Assembly (NCBI RefSeq): GCF_002283555.1 | Contig: NZ_MVOI01000003.1 | Span: forward strand, 394,536-458,535 | Source: Rubrivirga sp. SAORIC476 | Lineage (GTDB): Bacteria; Bacteroidota; Rhodothermia; Rhodothermales; Rubricoccaceae | Direction: 5' to 3' | Length of the DNA stretch: 64,000 bases | Shown here: piece after piece, positions 1 to 7,764 of the stretch | Numbering within the stretch: the stretch's first letter is position 1 | Layout of the letters: each line of letters begins with the position of its first letter | Notes under the pieces: model-generated | The model's database searches: none | What the model was told of the DNA's origin: nothing | Seen by the model: the letters and a program-made list of their open reading frames with translations, nothing else | Translations under genes and position numbers: made by a program

Positions 1-1086
1 GCGCGCGTGTCCCTCCTCACCATGCTGCCCGGCGACGAGGTCTACAGCCTCTTCGGCCACAGCGCCATCCGCATCCGCGACGACGCAGCGGGGATGGACC
101 GGACGTACAACTTCGGGACGTTCTCCTTCGACCAGCCGTTCTTCGTGGTCCGCTTCCTGCGCGGGTCGCTGGATTACATGCTCGACACGGCGCCGTTCGA
201 GTTGGAGTTGGACAAGTACGCCTACCTGCAGCGGCCCATCATCGAGCAGACCCTCGACCTGGACCCCGAGACCGTTCGCACCTTCTACGACCGGCTGGAG
301 CGCAACGCACTCCCCGAGAACCGCGCCTACCGGTACGACTTCTTCTGGGACAACTGCTCGACGCGCCTTCTGGATGGCATCGACTCGGCCCTGGTGGCGT
401 CGGGGCGGCCGGGGCTGGCCCTGCCGCCGGTCGAGGCCCCACGGACGTACCGGCAGTTGCTCGCGCCCTACCTCGTGGGCCAGCGCGCCGTCGAAACGGG
501 GCTCAACCTCGCGCTGGGTGCGCCGGGCGACCGCGACGCCACGGCGCGTGAGGAGGGCTTCCTGCCCATCGAACTGGCGGATCAGTTGGACCGGGCGACG
601 GTCGGCGGGCGCCCGCTGGTGGCGTCGCGCGACACGCTGTTCTGGATCGAGGGCGCCGGGATGCCCGCGCCCGCGCCGAGGTGGCCGCTCTGGGCGACGA
701 TCGCGCTCGCCGTCGTCGGCATCGGGCTGACGGCGCTGCGCCGCCCCCTCACCCGCCTCGGCCGGCTGGCGGACGCTGCGCTGTTCGGGGTCGTCGGCGG
801 GATGGGCGTAATCCTGTTCCTGCTCTGGGTCGCGACGACGCACGACGTGATGGGGCCGAACTGGAACCTAATCTGGGCGTGGCCGACGCATCTCGCGCTG
901 GCCGTCGCCATCGGACGGGACCGCGTCGGGCCGCGGTGGCGGGCGTACCTCTGGGCGACGGCCGGAATCACGGGACTCGCCGTGCTCGCCTGGGCGGTGT
1001 TGCCCCAACGCCTGCCGCTGGAGGTCCTCCCGGTGGCCGTCCTGCTGGCGGTCCGCGCCGCCGCCCGGGCACGGGGGAACCCCTGA
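1..1086 (+). CDS. DUF4105 (Lnb N-terminal-like) membrane protein, 5' partial
   Basis: The reading frame is open to the left edge, so the true start lies outside the window. The first 190 or so visible residues match the DUF4105/Lnb N-terminal periplasmic domain, an NlpC/P60-like fold. A candidate catalytic His sits in SLFGHSAIRIRD and a candidate Cys in FFWDNCSTRLLDGID. The rest is hydrophobic, with about four membrane helices separated by Arg-rich loops, so the enzyme-like domain is probably tethered to the inner membrane facing the periplasm. The family is common in Bacteroidota and Rhodothermota; its substrate is not established. Family call good, function unknown. Confidence 0.85.
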   Translation, partial: ARVSLLTMLPGDEVYSLFGHSAIRIRDDAAGMDRTYNFGTFSFDQPFFVVRFLRGSLDYMLDTAPFELELDKYAYLQRPIIEQTLDLDPETVRTFYDRLERNALPENRAYRYDFFWDNCSTRLLDGIDSALVASGRPGLALPPVEAPRTYRQLLAPYLVGQRAVETGLNLALGAPGDRDATAREEGFLPIELADQLDRATVGGRPLVASRDTLFWIEGAGMPAPAPRWPLWATIALAVVGIGLTALRRPLTRLGRLADAALFGVVGGMGVILFLLWVATTHDVMGPNWNLIWAWPTHLALAVAIGRDRVGPRWRAYLWATAGITGLAVLAWAVLPQRLPLEVLPVAVLLAVRAAARARGNP

Positions 1087-1134
1087 ACCGCACCTGGGGG
1101 CGGACTTCCCCAGCCGTCGTGGCGTTGTCCCTCC

Positions 1135-1557
1135 ATGCACGCACTCCTGTACCGCTCCCGCGCCCGCCCTGGCCTCCTCGCCGGAGACCTCAACGCCATC
1201 ATCGAGACGGCAGAATCCAGGAACCGCGCCCTCGACATCACCGGGATTCTGCTGTACGGCCAGCTGGCCATCGTCGCAGGTGCGCCCGGTGAGTTCGTCC
1301 AGTGGATCGAAGGGCCCGAGGACGCGGTCGAGGCCCTGTACGCAGACATCCGGACCGATGCCCGCCACTTCGACCCCGACGTGATCGCGCGTGGACCGGT
1401 CGCCGACATCGCTGCGGGATCGGGGTGCCGCGTCTCCGGTGGCCGTCTCTTCCCGGCCTGGTCCATGCGGCTCGTCCGGCTCTCCGAACTTCCCGCGACG
1501 CCCCAGGGCTTCCTGTCATTCGTCCGCGACATGGAGCACCGACTGGAGGCGGCGTAG
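1135..1557 (+). CDS. BLUF-domain blue-light sensor, single domain
   Basis: This is a 140-residue stand-alone BLUF protein. BLUF domains bind FAD and change flavin hydrogen bonding under blue light. The expected residues are visible: Tyr6 (LLYRSRA), Asn30 (SRNRALDITGILLY), Gln56 (EFVQWIEG), and Trp109 and Met111 in FPAWSMR, which correspond to the Tyr/Asn/Gln triad and the C-terminal W/M switch. There is no fused output domain, so it should act through a partner protein as short BLUF proteins such as PixD do. No obvious partner is adjacent. It starts 49 bases after the DUF4105 stop. Confidence 0.9.
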   Translation: MHALLYRSRARPGLLAGDLNAIIETAESRNRALDITGILLYGQLAIVAGAPGEFVQWIEGPEDAVEALYADIRTDARHFDPDVIARGPVADIAAGSGCRVSGGRLFPAWSMRLVRLSELPATPQGFLSFVRDMEHRLEAA

Positions 1558-1578
1558 CGCCTCGTCGCCCTGCGTCAG

Positions 1579-1651
1579 TACCGCGTACGGGATTTGAACC
1601 CGTGTGACCACCGTGAAAGGGTGGCATCCTAGACCCCTAGATGAACGCGGC
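1579..1651 (-). tRNA. tRNA-Glu (anticodon UUC)
   Basis: The reverse strand folds as a cloverleaf. The acceptor stem GCCGCGT pairs with ACGCGGT through six Watson-Crick pairs and an end G-U. The anticodon arm is CCACC-CTTTCAC-GGTGG, giving anticodon UUC, and the T arm is ACGGG-TTCAAAT-CCCGT. The 3' CCA is not encoded. It lies just downstream of tRNA-His on the same strand and probably shares its transcript. Confidence 0.93.
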
Positions 1652-1672
1652 AGGGTCCCCTCTAGGGGGAAG

Positions 1673-1747
1673 GGTGGCTGACGGGGTTTGAACCCGCGAC
1701 CTTCCGGACCACAACCGGACGCTCTAACCAACTGAGCTACAGCCACC
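1673..1747 (-). tRNA. tRNA-His (anticodon GUG)
   Basis: The reverse strand folds as a tRNA with anticodon arm TCCGG-TTGTGGT-CCGGA (GUG) and T arm GCGGG-TTCAAAC-CCCGT. The extra 5' G opposite C73, typical of tRNA-His, is present and is included in the coordinates. CCA is not encoded. It is 21 bases upstream of tRNA-Glu on the same strand. Confidence 0.93.
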
Positions 1748-1837
1748 ATGTCTCGTGCGAGGCACGGTCGCCCAATCTACACGTGACGCGGCCGGGCGCT
1801 CCGCGGGGCGCGTTGAAAATCCGAGAAGCGCGGCCGG

Positions 1838-3109
1838 TCAGCTCGCCGTCGCGTCCGTCGGCATCGTCCCGGCGATGGCCTCGTGCAGGTCGTCCGGGCG
1901 GACGTGACGGCGGACGGCCTCGGTGACGGCCTCGGGGGTGAGGGCGTGGATGAGCTCGGGGTAGCGGTCAAGGTAGCCCACGTCGAAGCCGCGCTCGGCG
2001 TTGACGAGCAGGCGGGCCGCGACTCCGGAGGTCGTCGCCATGCCGACGACGTGCGTCCCGGCCAGCGTGGTCCGGACCGCCGCCAGCGTGGCCTCCGAGA
2101 CCCCCTCCTCGACGAAGGCGTCCACCTCGGCGCGCGTGGCAGCGATGCCACGGAGGACGTTCTCCTGGCTCAGCGTCACGCTCACCCGCAGGTGCGCGTC
2201 GTGGCGGACGCTCGCGCTGCCCAGCGACGCGCCGATGCCGTACGTGAGGCCCTGCTCGTCGCGGACGGTCTGCATGAGGCGGCTCGAAAAGTTGCCGCCG
2301 AGGGCGAAGATGCCCGCGTAGGTCGCCAGGAAGTCGGGGTCGTCGCGCCGGAGGGCGACGGCGTGGCCGAGGCGGACGTCGAGGTTGCGGCGGTCGGCCA
2401 TCTCCACGACCGTGCGCCCGGGCGCCTCGGGGCTCGCCTGGGTGTCGAACACGGGCGTCCGGCCGTGGGGCGCCCAGTCGCCGAAGGCGGCCGACACGGC
2501 GCTCTCCACCGCGGACGCGTCCACGTCGCCCGCGAAGGTGATCGTCAGGTCGTCGGAGCCGACGTGGGCGGCGTGGTGATCGCGGACGACATCCGGCGTG
2601 AGGGCTTCCAGGGCCGCGATCTCCTCGGCCGGGACGAGGGCGTAGTTGGGATGGGCCGGCCCGTAGAGGCGCCGCGAGAGCGCCCCCGACGCCTGCCCGC
2701 CGGTCGACTCCAGGGAGCGCCGCACCCCGGCGACGGCGCGCACGAGCGCCTTCTCGACTTCGTCCGGGTCGAAGGCCGGCTCGCGGAGTTGCTCGGCTGC
2801 GAGCGCGATCACGTCGGCGAGGTCGGCGCGGAGGGCGCGGCCCGAGAAGCCCATCCGCAGGCCGTCGGCGTAGAACGAGATCTGGGCGCCGCGGTCGTCG
2901 AGGGCCTCGGCGAGTGCGAAGCGGTCGCGGTGGGCGGTCCCCTTGTCGAGCAGGTTCGCGATGACCGACAGGACGATGTCGTCGTCGGCGCCGAGGTCCG
3001 GGGCGGACTCGAACGACCCGCGGAAGCTGACCACGTCGGGGACGCCGACGGGCAGCATCAGCAACCGGGCCGGGCCGACGGTGGCGTCGTGGATGCGGGA
3101 GGCGAGCAT
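1838..3109 (-). CDS. M16 family peptidase-like protein, non-catalytic partner
   Basis: A 423-residue protein with the two-lobed M16B fold. The position of the HxxEH zinc motif reads NLLDKGT, so zinc ligands are missing. The substrate-binding R/Y signature of the second lobe is kept (RDEQGLTYGIGAS). This is the usual make-up of the inactive subunit in heterodimeric M16B peptidases. The catalytic partner lies immediately upstream on the same strand (3205-4524), so the two probably form a periplasmic or cytosolic dimer that degrades peptides. No signal peptide is seen. Confidence 0.88.
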   Translation of the reverse strand: MLASRIHDATVGPARLLMLPVGVPDVVSFRGSFESAPDLGADDDIVLSVIANLLDKGTAHRDRFALAEALDDRGAQISFYADGLRMGFSGRALRADLADVIALAAEQLREPAFDPDEVEKALVRAVAGVRRSLESTGGQASGALSRRLYGPAHPNYALVPAEEIAALEALTPDVVRDHHAAHVGSDDLTITFAGDVDASAVESAVSAAFGDWAPHGRTPVFDTQASPEAPGRTVVEMADRRNLDVRLGHAVALRRDDPDFLATYAGIFALGGNFSSRLMQTVRDEQGLTYGIGASLGSASVRHDAHLRVSVTLSQENVLRGIAATRAEVDAFVEEGVSEATLAAVRTTLAGTHVVGMATTSGVAARLLVNAERGFDVGYLDRYPELIHALTPEAVTEAVRRHVRPDDLHEAIAGTMPTDATAS

Positions 3110-3204
3110 GGGGAGGGGTCAGGGTCAGGAGTCAGGAATCAATCGTCGCCACACGCGTACCGGAGGCACGCACCCGCAAGGCCAGGTGGGACCGTCGCCG
3201 CAGG

Positions 3205-4524
3205 CTAGCCCTCGTCGGGGACGTACCAGGCGACGGTGAGGCGGTCGTCGTCCAGGATGGCGGTCGCGGCGGCCTGCACGTCGGCGGCGGTGACGGCTTC
3301 GATCCGGTCGCGGTAGTCGGCGAACAGGGTCCAGTCGCCCACCGCGATCGCCTCGTTGAGTTGGGAGACGACAGCATAGGGGCCGTCGCGCCCGAAGGCC
3401 TCGTCGGCGACGACCTGGCGACGGGCGCGGGCGAGCTCGCCGTCCGAGATGCCCTCCGTGGCGATGGCCTGGAGGGCGTCCTTGAGGGCCGCCTCGGCGG
3501 TCTCGTGGGCCACGTCGGGCGCGAGCGTCGCGTAGGCGATAAAGAGGCCGGGGTCGCGGAGGCGCGGGAAATAGGCCGCGGCGCTCGTGGAGAGGCCGGG
3601 GTCGGTGAGGGCGCGATAGAGCCGTGCCGACTTGCCTGCGGCGAGCACCTGCGTGAGCACGTCGAGGGCGTCGGCGGTGTCGTCGAGGCCGGCGGGGGCC
3701 TTGTAGGCGAGCAGGACGGCGCCGAGTTCGCCCGCCTGACGGATGGTGACGCGGCGCTCGCCGCGCTGCTCGGGCTCGCGCGTGACCGGCGCGTCGCGGA
3801 GCGCGAGCGGCTCGGCGTCGGGCGAGGCCTCGGGTCCCGCCGGGATCGGGCCGAAGTGCCGGTCGATGAGCACCAGTGCGTCGTCGCGGTCGAAGGCGCC
3901 GGCGACGGTCACGGTCGCGTTGCGGGGCCAGTAGTAGGTGTCGTAGAAGTGCCGGAGGCCCTCGGCGGAGACCGTCTCCACGTCGCTCCGCCAGCCGATG
4001 ACGGGGTGGCCGTACGGGTGGGCCTGGTAGGCCGTCGCGAAGGTGGCGTGGAGCAGCTTCCGCAGCGGCTCGTTCTCGCCCCGGTCCAGTTCGTTGAGCA
4101 CGACGGTGCGCTCCGAGGCGAGGTCCTCGTCACGGACCCGGGCGCCGCGCATCCGGTCGGCCTCGATCTCGACGGCCTTCTCCAGGTGCTCGCTGGGAAG
4201 CAGCGCGTAGTAGTTGGTCCGGTCGTACCACGTGGTGGCGTTGATCTGGCCTCCGAGCGACTGGAGGGTCTGGAAGACGCTCGTGCCGAGGTCCTTGTTG
4301 AAGCGCTCGGAACCCTTGAACATGAGGTGCTCCAGGAGGTGCGTCGCGCCGGTGAGCCCGGCGCCCTCGTTGCGGCTGCCGACGCGGTAGGTCACCTGGA
4401 AGGCGACGACGGGCACGGCGGCCTCGGGGGCGAGGAGGACCGTGAGGCCGTTCGTGGCGTGGCGGAGTTCCTCGACTCCTCCGGACTCGCGGACGGACTC
4501 GAAGGCGGCAGACGGATCAGGCAT
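3205..4524 (-). CDS. M16 family zinc metallopeptidase, catalytic subunit
   Basis: A 439-residue insulinase-family peptidase. The zinc motif is intact: HLLEH at residues 62-66, with a distal Glu near 145 in SERTVVLNELDRGE. The start at MPDPSAAF was chosen because the alignment to M16 begins soon after it; an open frame continues upstream without family similarity. It is co-directional with the non-catalytic partner 95 bases downstream and is probably co-transcribed. The pair resembles the Sphingomonas/Thermus-type M16B heterodimers. It is divergent from the amidase gene at 4610. Confidence 0.92.
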   Translation of the reverse strand: MPDPSAAFESVRESGGVEELRHATNGLTVLLAPEAAVPVVAFQVTYRVGSRNEGAGLTGATHLLEHLMFKGSERFNKDLGTSVFQTLQSLGGQINATTWYDRTNYYALLPSEHLEKAVEIEADRMRGARVRDEDLASERTVVLNELDRGENEPLRKLLHATFATAYQAHPYGHPVIGWRSDVETVSAEGLRHFYDTYYWPRNATVTVAGAFDRDDALVLIDRHFGPIPAGPEASPDAEPLALRDAPVTREPEQRGERRVTIRQAGELGAVLLAYKAPAGLDDTADALDVLTQVLAAGKSARLYRALTDPGLSTSAAAYFPRLRDPGLFIAYATLAPDVAHETAEAALKDALQAIATEGISDGELARARRQVVADEAFGRDGPYAVVSQLNEAIAVGDWTLFADYRDRIEAVTAADVQAAATAILDDDRLTVAWYVPDEG

Positions 4525-4609
4525 GGGCTTCAGGGGGCGGCGCGGGCTACGTCGCCGCGGGTGTGGGGATCCGGCGGCCGTATTCTGGGGGCTCATCCCG
4601 ACCGTCTGA

Positions 4610-5521
4610 ATGCGCCTCCTCGTCTGTCTCGCCGTGCTCGCCGTCGCGCTTCCCGCGACCGCCCAGGACCGGACGCCGCTGCCGCCCGGCGTGGACGTGA
4701 TGTCGCGTGAGGCGTGGGGCGGGACGCCCCCGACCGGGCCGATGGTGCCGCAGACGCCGGCCGCGCTGACGATCCACCATGCGGGCACGCCGATGCGGCC
4801 GGACCGGTCGCCGGAGGACATCCTCCGGGCGCTCCTCGCCTTCTCGACGAGCCAGGACACGCTGGCCGATGGTTCCGTGAAACGGGCCTGGGCGGACATC
4901 CCCTACCACTTCGCCATCACGGCGGACGGCACCATCCTGGAGGCGCGGGACGTGCAGTTCCAGGGCGCGACCAACACCGTCTACGACCTCAGCGACCAGA
5001 TCCTGGTGGAGTTGGACGGCAACTTCGAGATCGAGTCGCCGACGGAGGCGCAGATGGCGAGCCTGCTGGCGCTCTCGGAGGCGCTGGCCCGGCAGTGGGG
5101 CTTCGGCCCGGCGACGGTGGCGGGGCACCGCGACCGGGCTCCCGGCCAGACGGTCTGCCCCGGCGACTCGCTCGTGGCGCGCTTCCCCGACATCCGCGAC
5201 GCCGTCGCCCGCGGCGCCCGCCAGTCGCTGAGCGGGGCGTGGGTGGCCGACCTCCGCACGTCGCCCGAGGCGGCCCCGGACCTCGTTCCGCTGACGCTGT
5301 CTGTCGACGCCCTGGGAAGGGTGACGGGGACGCTGGGCGACACGGTGATCTCGTCGGGGAGCGTGGATGCGACGTGGGACGCGCTCCGGTTTACGTTCTC
5401 GGTGGAGACGGCCGATGACTCGGTCCAGACACACGGCGCGGTCCGCGGCGGGCGTTTGGAGGCCACGTCGGTCGGTCCGGACGGGACGCTGGTCGTCTGG
5501 TCGGCCGTCCGCTCCGAGTAA
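4610..5521 (+). CDS. secreted N-acetylmuramoyl-L-alanine amidase (Amidase_2/PGRP fold)
   Basis: A 303-residue protein with a signal peptide (MRLLVCLAVLAVALPATAQ). The amidase domain covers roughly residues 28-200. Zinc ligands are His56 or His57 (LTIHHAG), His173 (VAGHRDR) and Cys183 (TVCPGD), as in the type-2 amidase/PGRP family that cleaves the lactyl-peptide bond of peptidoglycan. The last 100 residues form a separate beta-rich tail (YVTN-like phrases such as LSVDALGRVTGTLGD) of unknown role. Likely a periplasmic cell-wall hydrolase. Confidence 0.9.
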   Translation: MRLLVCLAVLAVALPATAQDRTPLPPGVDVMSREAWGGTPPTGPMVPQTPAALTIHHAGTPMRPDRSPEDILRALLAFSTSQDTLADGSVKRAWADIPYHFAITADGTILEARDVQFQGATNTVYDLSDQILVELDGNFEIESPTEAQMASLLALSEALARQWGFGPATVAGHRDRAPGQTVCPGDSLVARFPDIRDAVARGARQSLSGAWVADLRTSPEAAPDLVPLTLSVDALGRVTGTLGDTVISSGSVDATWDALRFTFSVETADDSVQTHGAVRGGRLEATSVGPDGTLVVWSAVRSE

Positions 5522-5569
5522 GTCTTCGTTCGGCCCGTGCGTCCGACATCCTCTTCTTCTGGTTCTGCC

Positions 5570-5968
5570 ATGCGCTTCGCCTTCCTCGCCCTTCTGCTCG
5601 TCGCCGTCACCGGCTGCCGCTTCGAGGCCCGCCCTGCGGCCGAGGATCCGGCGCCGGCCTCCGCTGCCGCTGCTCCGGGAGAGTTCTCGGACTCGCTGGT
5701 CGAGACGACGACGCCGGACGGCAAGCCTGCCGTCGTGCTCTACGTGACGGAGTGGTGCCCGTACTGCGCGCAGGCGCGCGAGTTCATGGACGCGGAGGAC
5801 GTTCCGCACCGGGTCGTGGACATCGAGAAGGACCCGGCGGGGGCGGCGGAGTACGCGGCGCGCGGCGGCACGGGCGGGATCCCGCTGGTGGCGGTCGGGG
5901 AGAACACGATCCAGGGCTGGAGCGAGGAGGTGGCGACCCAGATGCTGACGGAGGCGGGGTACAAGTAG
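5570..5968 (+). CDS. glutaredoxin-like thiol-disulfide lipoprotein
   Basis: A 132-residue protein starting MRFAFLALLLVAVTGC, a clear lipobox with Cys16. This favours the internal start over an upstream in-frame one. After a low-complexity linker, a glutaredoxin/thioredoxin domain follows, with redox motif CPYC (Cys63, Cys66) and a cis-proline loop GGIPLV. A lipid-anchored glutaredoxin suggests periplasmic disulfide chemistry rather than the cytosolic role of classical Grx. A CCGCCTCGG palindrome follows the stop directly. Confidence 0.85.
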   Translation: MRFAFLALLLVAVTGCRFEARPAAEDPAPASAAAAPGEFSDSLVETTTPDGKPAVVLYVTEWCPYCAQAREFMDAEDVPHRVVDIEKDPAGAAEYAARGGTGGIPLVAVGENTIQGWSEEVATQMLTEAGYK

Positions 5969-5970
5969 GC

Positions 5971-5990
5971 CCGCCTCGGGGCCGAGGTGG
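5971..5990. repeat. CCGCCTCGG palindrome, copy 1
   Basis: Arms CCGCCTCGG and CCGAGGTGG separated by GG, two bases after the glutaredoxin stop codon. One pair is G-T in RNA. It may serve as a transcript-end hairpin; no T tract follows. Confidence 0.7.
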
Positions 5991-6057
5991 GGCGTGTGAA
6001 TGGGATGGGCGGCGGTGGATGAGCGACGGATCTTTCGGCGGCCTCCCCTCCCTCTCG

Positions 6058-6522
6058 ATGCGCGCCCTCTGGCTCCTCGCCGTCCTCCTGGGCGGCTGCT
6101 CCCTCGTCAGCTCCGACCCGGCCGAGATCGGCTTCGGGGCAGAGGTCCCCACAGCTCTGGAAGCCGACCTCACCTTCCGTGGGCGTGCGGTGACGCTGTC
6201 CGGCGATCAACCCACGACCGCGGGGCGGCTTCTCTACGCCGAGCCCGGGGAGGTCTCCGCCGGTGCCGCGACGATCGGGTGCACGGTGCGCGCGGCGGGC
6301 GGCGGAGGGGCGTCGACCGTGGCGACCCTGAACCTGGACCTGAAGTCGGGCTGGCGCTACGGGGTGACCTGCCAGACGGCCGAGACCGACCCGGCCGACC
6401 AGTGCTTCGGATGTCGGGGGAGCACGTCGGTCGCGCTCGACCCGGCGCTCGGCCTCCCGGCCAACCAGCGGCTGTGGCTGGTGTGGTTCGGCGACCCGAA
6501 GGACGCCGCGGTGCTCTACTGA
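6058..6522 (+). CDS. hypothetical lipoprotein
   Basis: A 154-residue protein that begins MRALWLLAVLLGGCSLVSS, a type II signal with lipobox LGGC. The mature part has four Cys (GCTV, VTCQ, CFGCRG) that could form disulfides and a beta-rich pattern. I do not recognise a family. It faces the PEGA-like lipoprotein gene, with two hairpins in the gap between them. Confidence 0.7.
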   Translation: MRALWLLAVLLGGCSLVSSDPAEIGFGAEVPTALEADLTFRGRAVTLSGDQPTTAGRLLYAEPGEVSAGAATIGCTVRAAGGGGASTVATLNLDLKSGWRYGVTCQTAETDPADQCFGCRGSTSVALDPALGLPANQRLWLVWFGDPKDAAVLY

Positions 6523-6530
6523 CACCGAAA

Positions 6531-6570
6531 CGGCCCGCAGACCGCCGGAGCATCGGCGACCTGCGGGCCG
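6531..6570. terminator. hairpin between convergent genes
   Basis: Perfect 10-base arms CGGCCCGCAG (6531-6540) and CTGCGGGCCG (6561-6570) with a 20-base loop, nine bases after the stop of the upstream lipoprotein gene. No T run, so a factor-independent role is uncertain; it could work in both directions. Confidence 0.5.
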
Positions 6571-6578
6571 GGAGCGTG

Positions 6579-6600
6579 CCCGCCTCGGTGCCGAGGCGGG
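6579..6600. repeat. CCGCCTCGG palindrome, copy 2
   Basis: Perfect arms CCCGCCTCGG and CCGAGGCGGG with a TG loop, between two convergent genes. This is the best-formed copy of the family. Confidence 0.8.
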
Positions 6601-6613
6601 AGACGTCGGAGGA

Positions 6614-7069
6614 CTACGGCGCGGGCGTGAGCTGGCCCACCTTCTCCCAGTCGGCCTGGGGCTTCAGCACGACCGCGATCATGAGCGTGTCGCCGTCCGA
6701 GTTGGCGGCCATGTCGCCCATGCTCATCTGGACCTGCTCCGGGGTCAGCTTGTACATGCCGCCCGTCGAGAGATCGACGACGAGGCCGACGAGCCCGCCG
6801 AAGACGAGGTTGCCCCAGACCCAGCCGCTGACGGACCGGTTGATGATCATCGACTGGTTCTCGTACCCGTCGAGGGAGAACTCGACCGTGTGCGAGTCCT
6901 TCCGCGAGAGCCCGATGACTGTGGGGGTGGTGCCCATCTGCAGGCCGTCGACCGTGACGCGGGCGCCGGTGGGAGACGAGTTGAAAGCCACGTCCTGGTT
7001 GCTTCCGTTGATGATGGTGCCGCAGCCGGAGGCCATGAACGCGACGAGTACGAGGGTTGCGAATCGCAT
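6614..7069 (-). CDS. PEGA-like domain lipoprotein
   Basis: A 151-residue protein starting MRFATLVLVAFMASGCGTIING, with lipobox ASGC. Residues 26-70 resemble a PEGA domain (SSPTGARVTVDGLQMGTTP, then GLSRKDSHTVEFSLDGYEN). A hydrophobic glycine-rich segment follows (GWVWGNLVFGGLVGLVVDLSTGG), which is typical of the small Bacteroidota lipoproteins of this kind. Its role is unknown; surface or envelope carbohydrate binding is a guess from PEGA domains. Confidence 0.8.
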   Translation of the reverse strand: MRFATLVLVAFMASGCGTIINGSNQDVAFNSSPTGARVTVDGLQMGTTPTVIGLSRKDSHTVEFSLDGYENQSMIINRSVSGWVWGNLVFGGLVGLVVDLSTGGMYKLTPEQVQMSMGDMAANSDGDTLMIAVVLKPQADWEKVGQLTPAP

Positions 7070-7170
7070 GAGACGATGAGGGGTGAGGAACCAGGGTCCG
7101 CCGGATGCGGGCCCGAGGGCGTCCGATGATACGCCCTGCAATCCTGCACCGTCTACCGGTAGCCCTCCAC

Positions 7171-7701
7171 TCACTCACTCACCAGCGGATAGCTCGCGTC
7201 GCGGGGATGAATCACGGCAACCTTGGCGGGCCAGTCGATGCCGAAGGCTGGGTCGTCGTAGCGGACGCCGCGGCCAGCGTCGGGGGCGTAGGGCGCCGAG
7301 ATCATGTAGAACGCCTCGGTGGCATCTTCCAGCGTCAGGAAGCCGTGTGCACAGCCCTCCGGCACGAACAGGGCGACGCCGTTGTCGGCGGTGAGCGCCT
7401 CGCCGTGCCACTGGCGGTAGGTCGGCGAGTCGGGCCGGAGGTCGAGACAGACGTCGAACAGCGCGCCGCGCGTGCAGCGGACCAGCTTGGCCTCCTCATG
7501 GGGCGCGATCTGGAAGTGCATGCCCCGGAGCGTGCCCGCGCGCTCGTTGAACGAGACGGAGCACTGGTCCACCTCGGCGGTGAGGCCGAGACGGGCGAAG
7601 GCGGCGCCGTCCCAGGTGCGTGCGAAGTGGCCGCGGGCGTCGGCATGCCGCTGCGGACGGACGACGACGCAGCCGGGGATCTCGGTGGGTTGGAACGTCA
7701 T
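7171..7701 (-). CDS. dTDP-4-dehydrorhamnose 3,5-epimerase family protein
   Basis: A 176-residue RmlC-like cupin. RmlC-type enzymes epimerise C3 and C5 of dTDP-4-keto-6-deoxyglucose. The family signatures are visible: DARGHFARTWD, QCSVSFNERAGTLRGMHFQ with the catalytic His, KLVRCTRGALFDVCLDLR, and VPEGCAHGFLTLED. The start MTFQPTEIPG fits the family N-terminus. It is the last gene of a three-gene minus-strand run with a C-methyltransferase and an NAD epimerase, so the substrate is probably a 4-keto deoxysugar nucleotide. Confidence 0.9.
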   Translation of the reverse strand: MTFQPTEIPGCVVVRPQRHADARGHFARTWDGAAFARLGLTAEVDQCSVSFNERAGTLRGMHFQIAPHEEAKLVRCTRGALFDVCLDLRPDSPTYRQWHGEALTADNGVALFVPEGCAHGFLTLEDATEAFYMISAPYAPDAGRGVRYDDPAFGIDWPAKVAVIHPRDASYPLVSE

Positions 7702-7764
7702 GACGTGGAAGGGGGAACGTTTGGTTGGGGAATCGGCTGACCGTTCCACCCCGCACCTCTCCCG

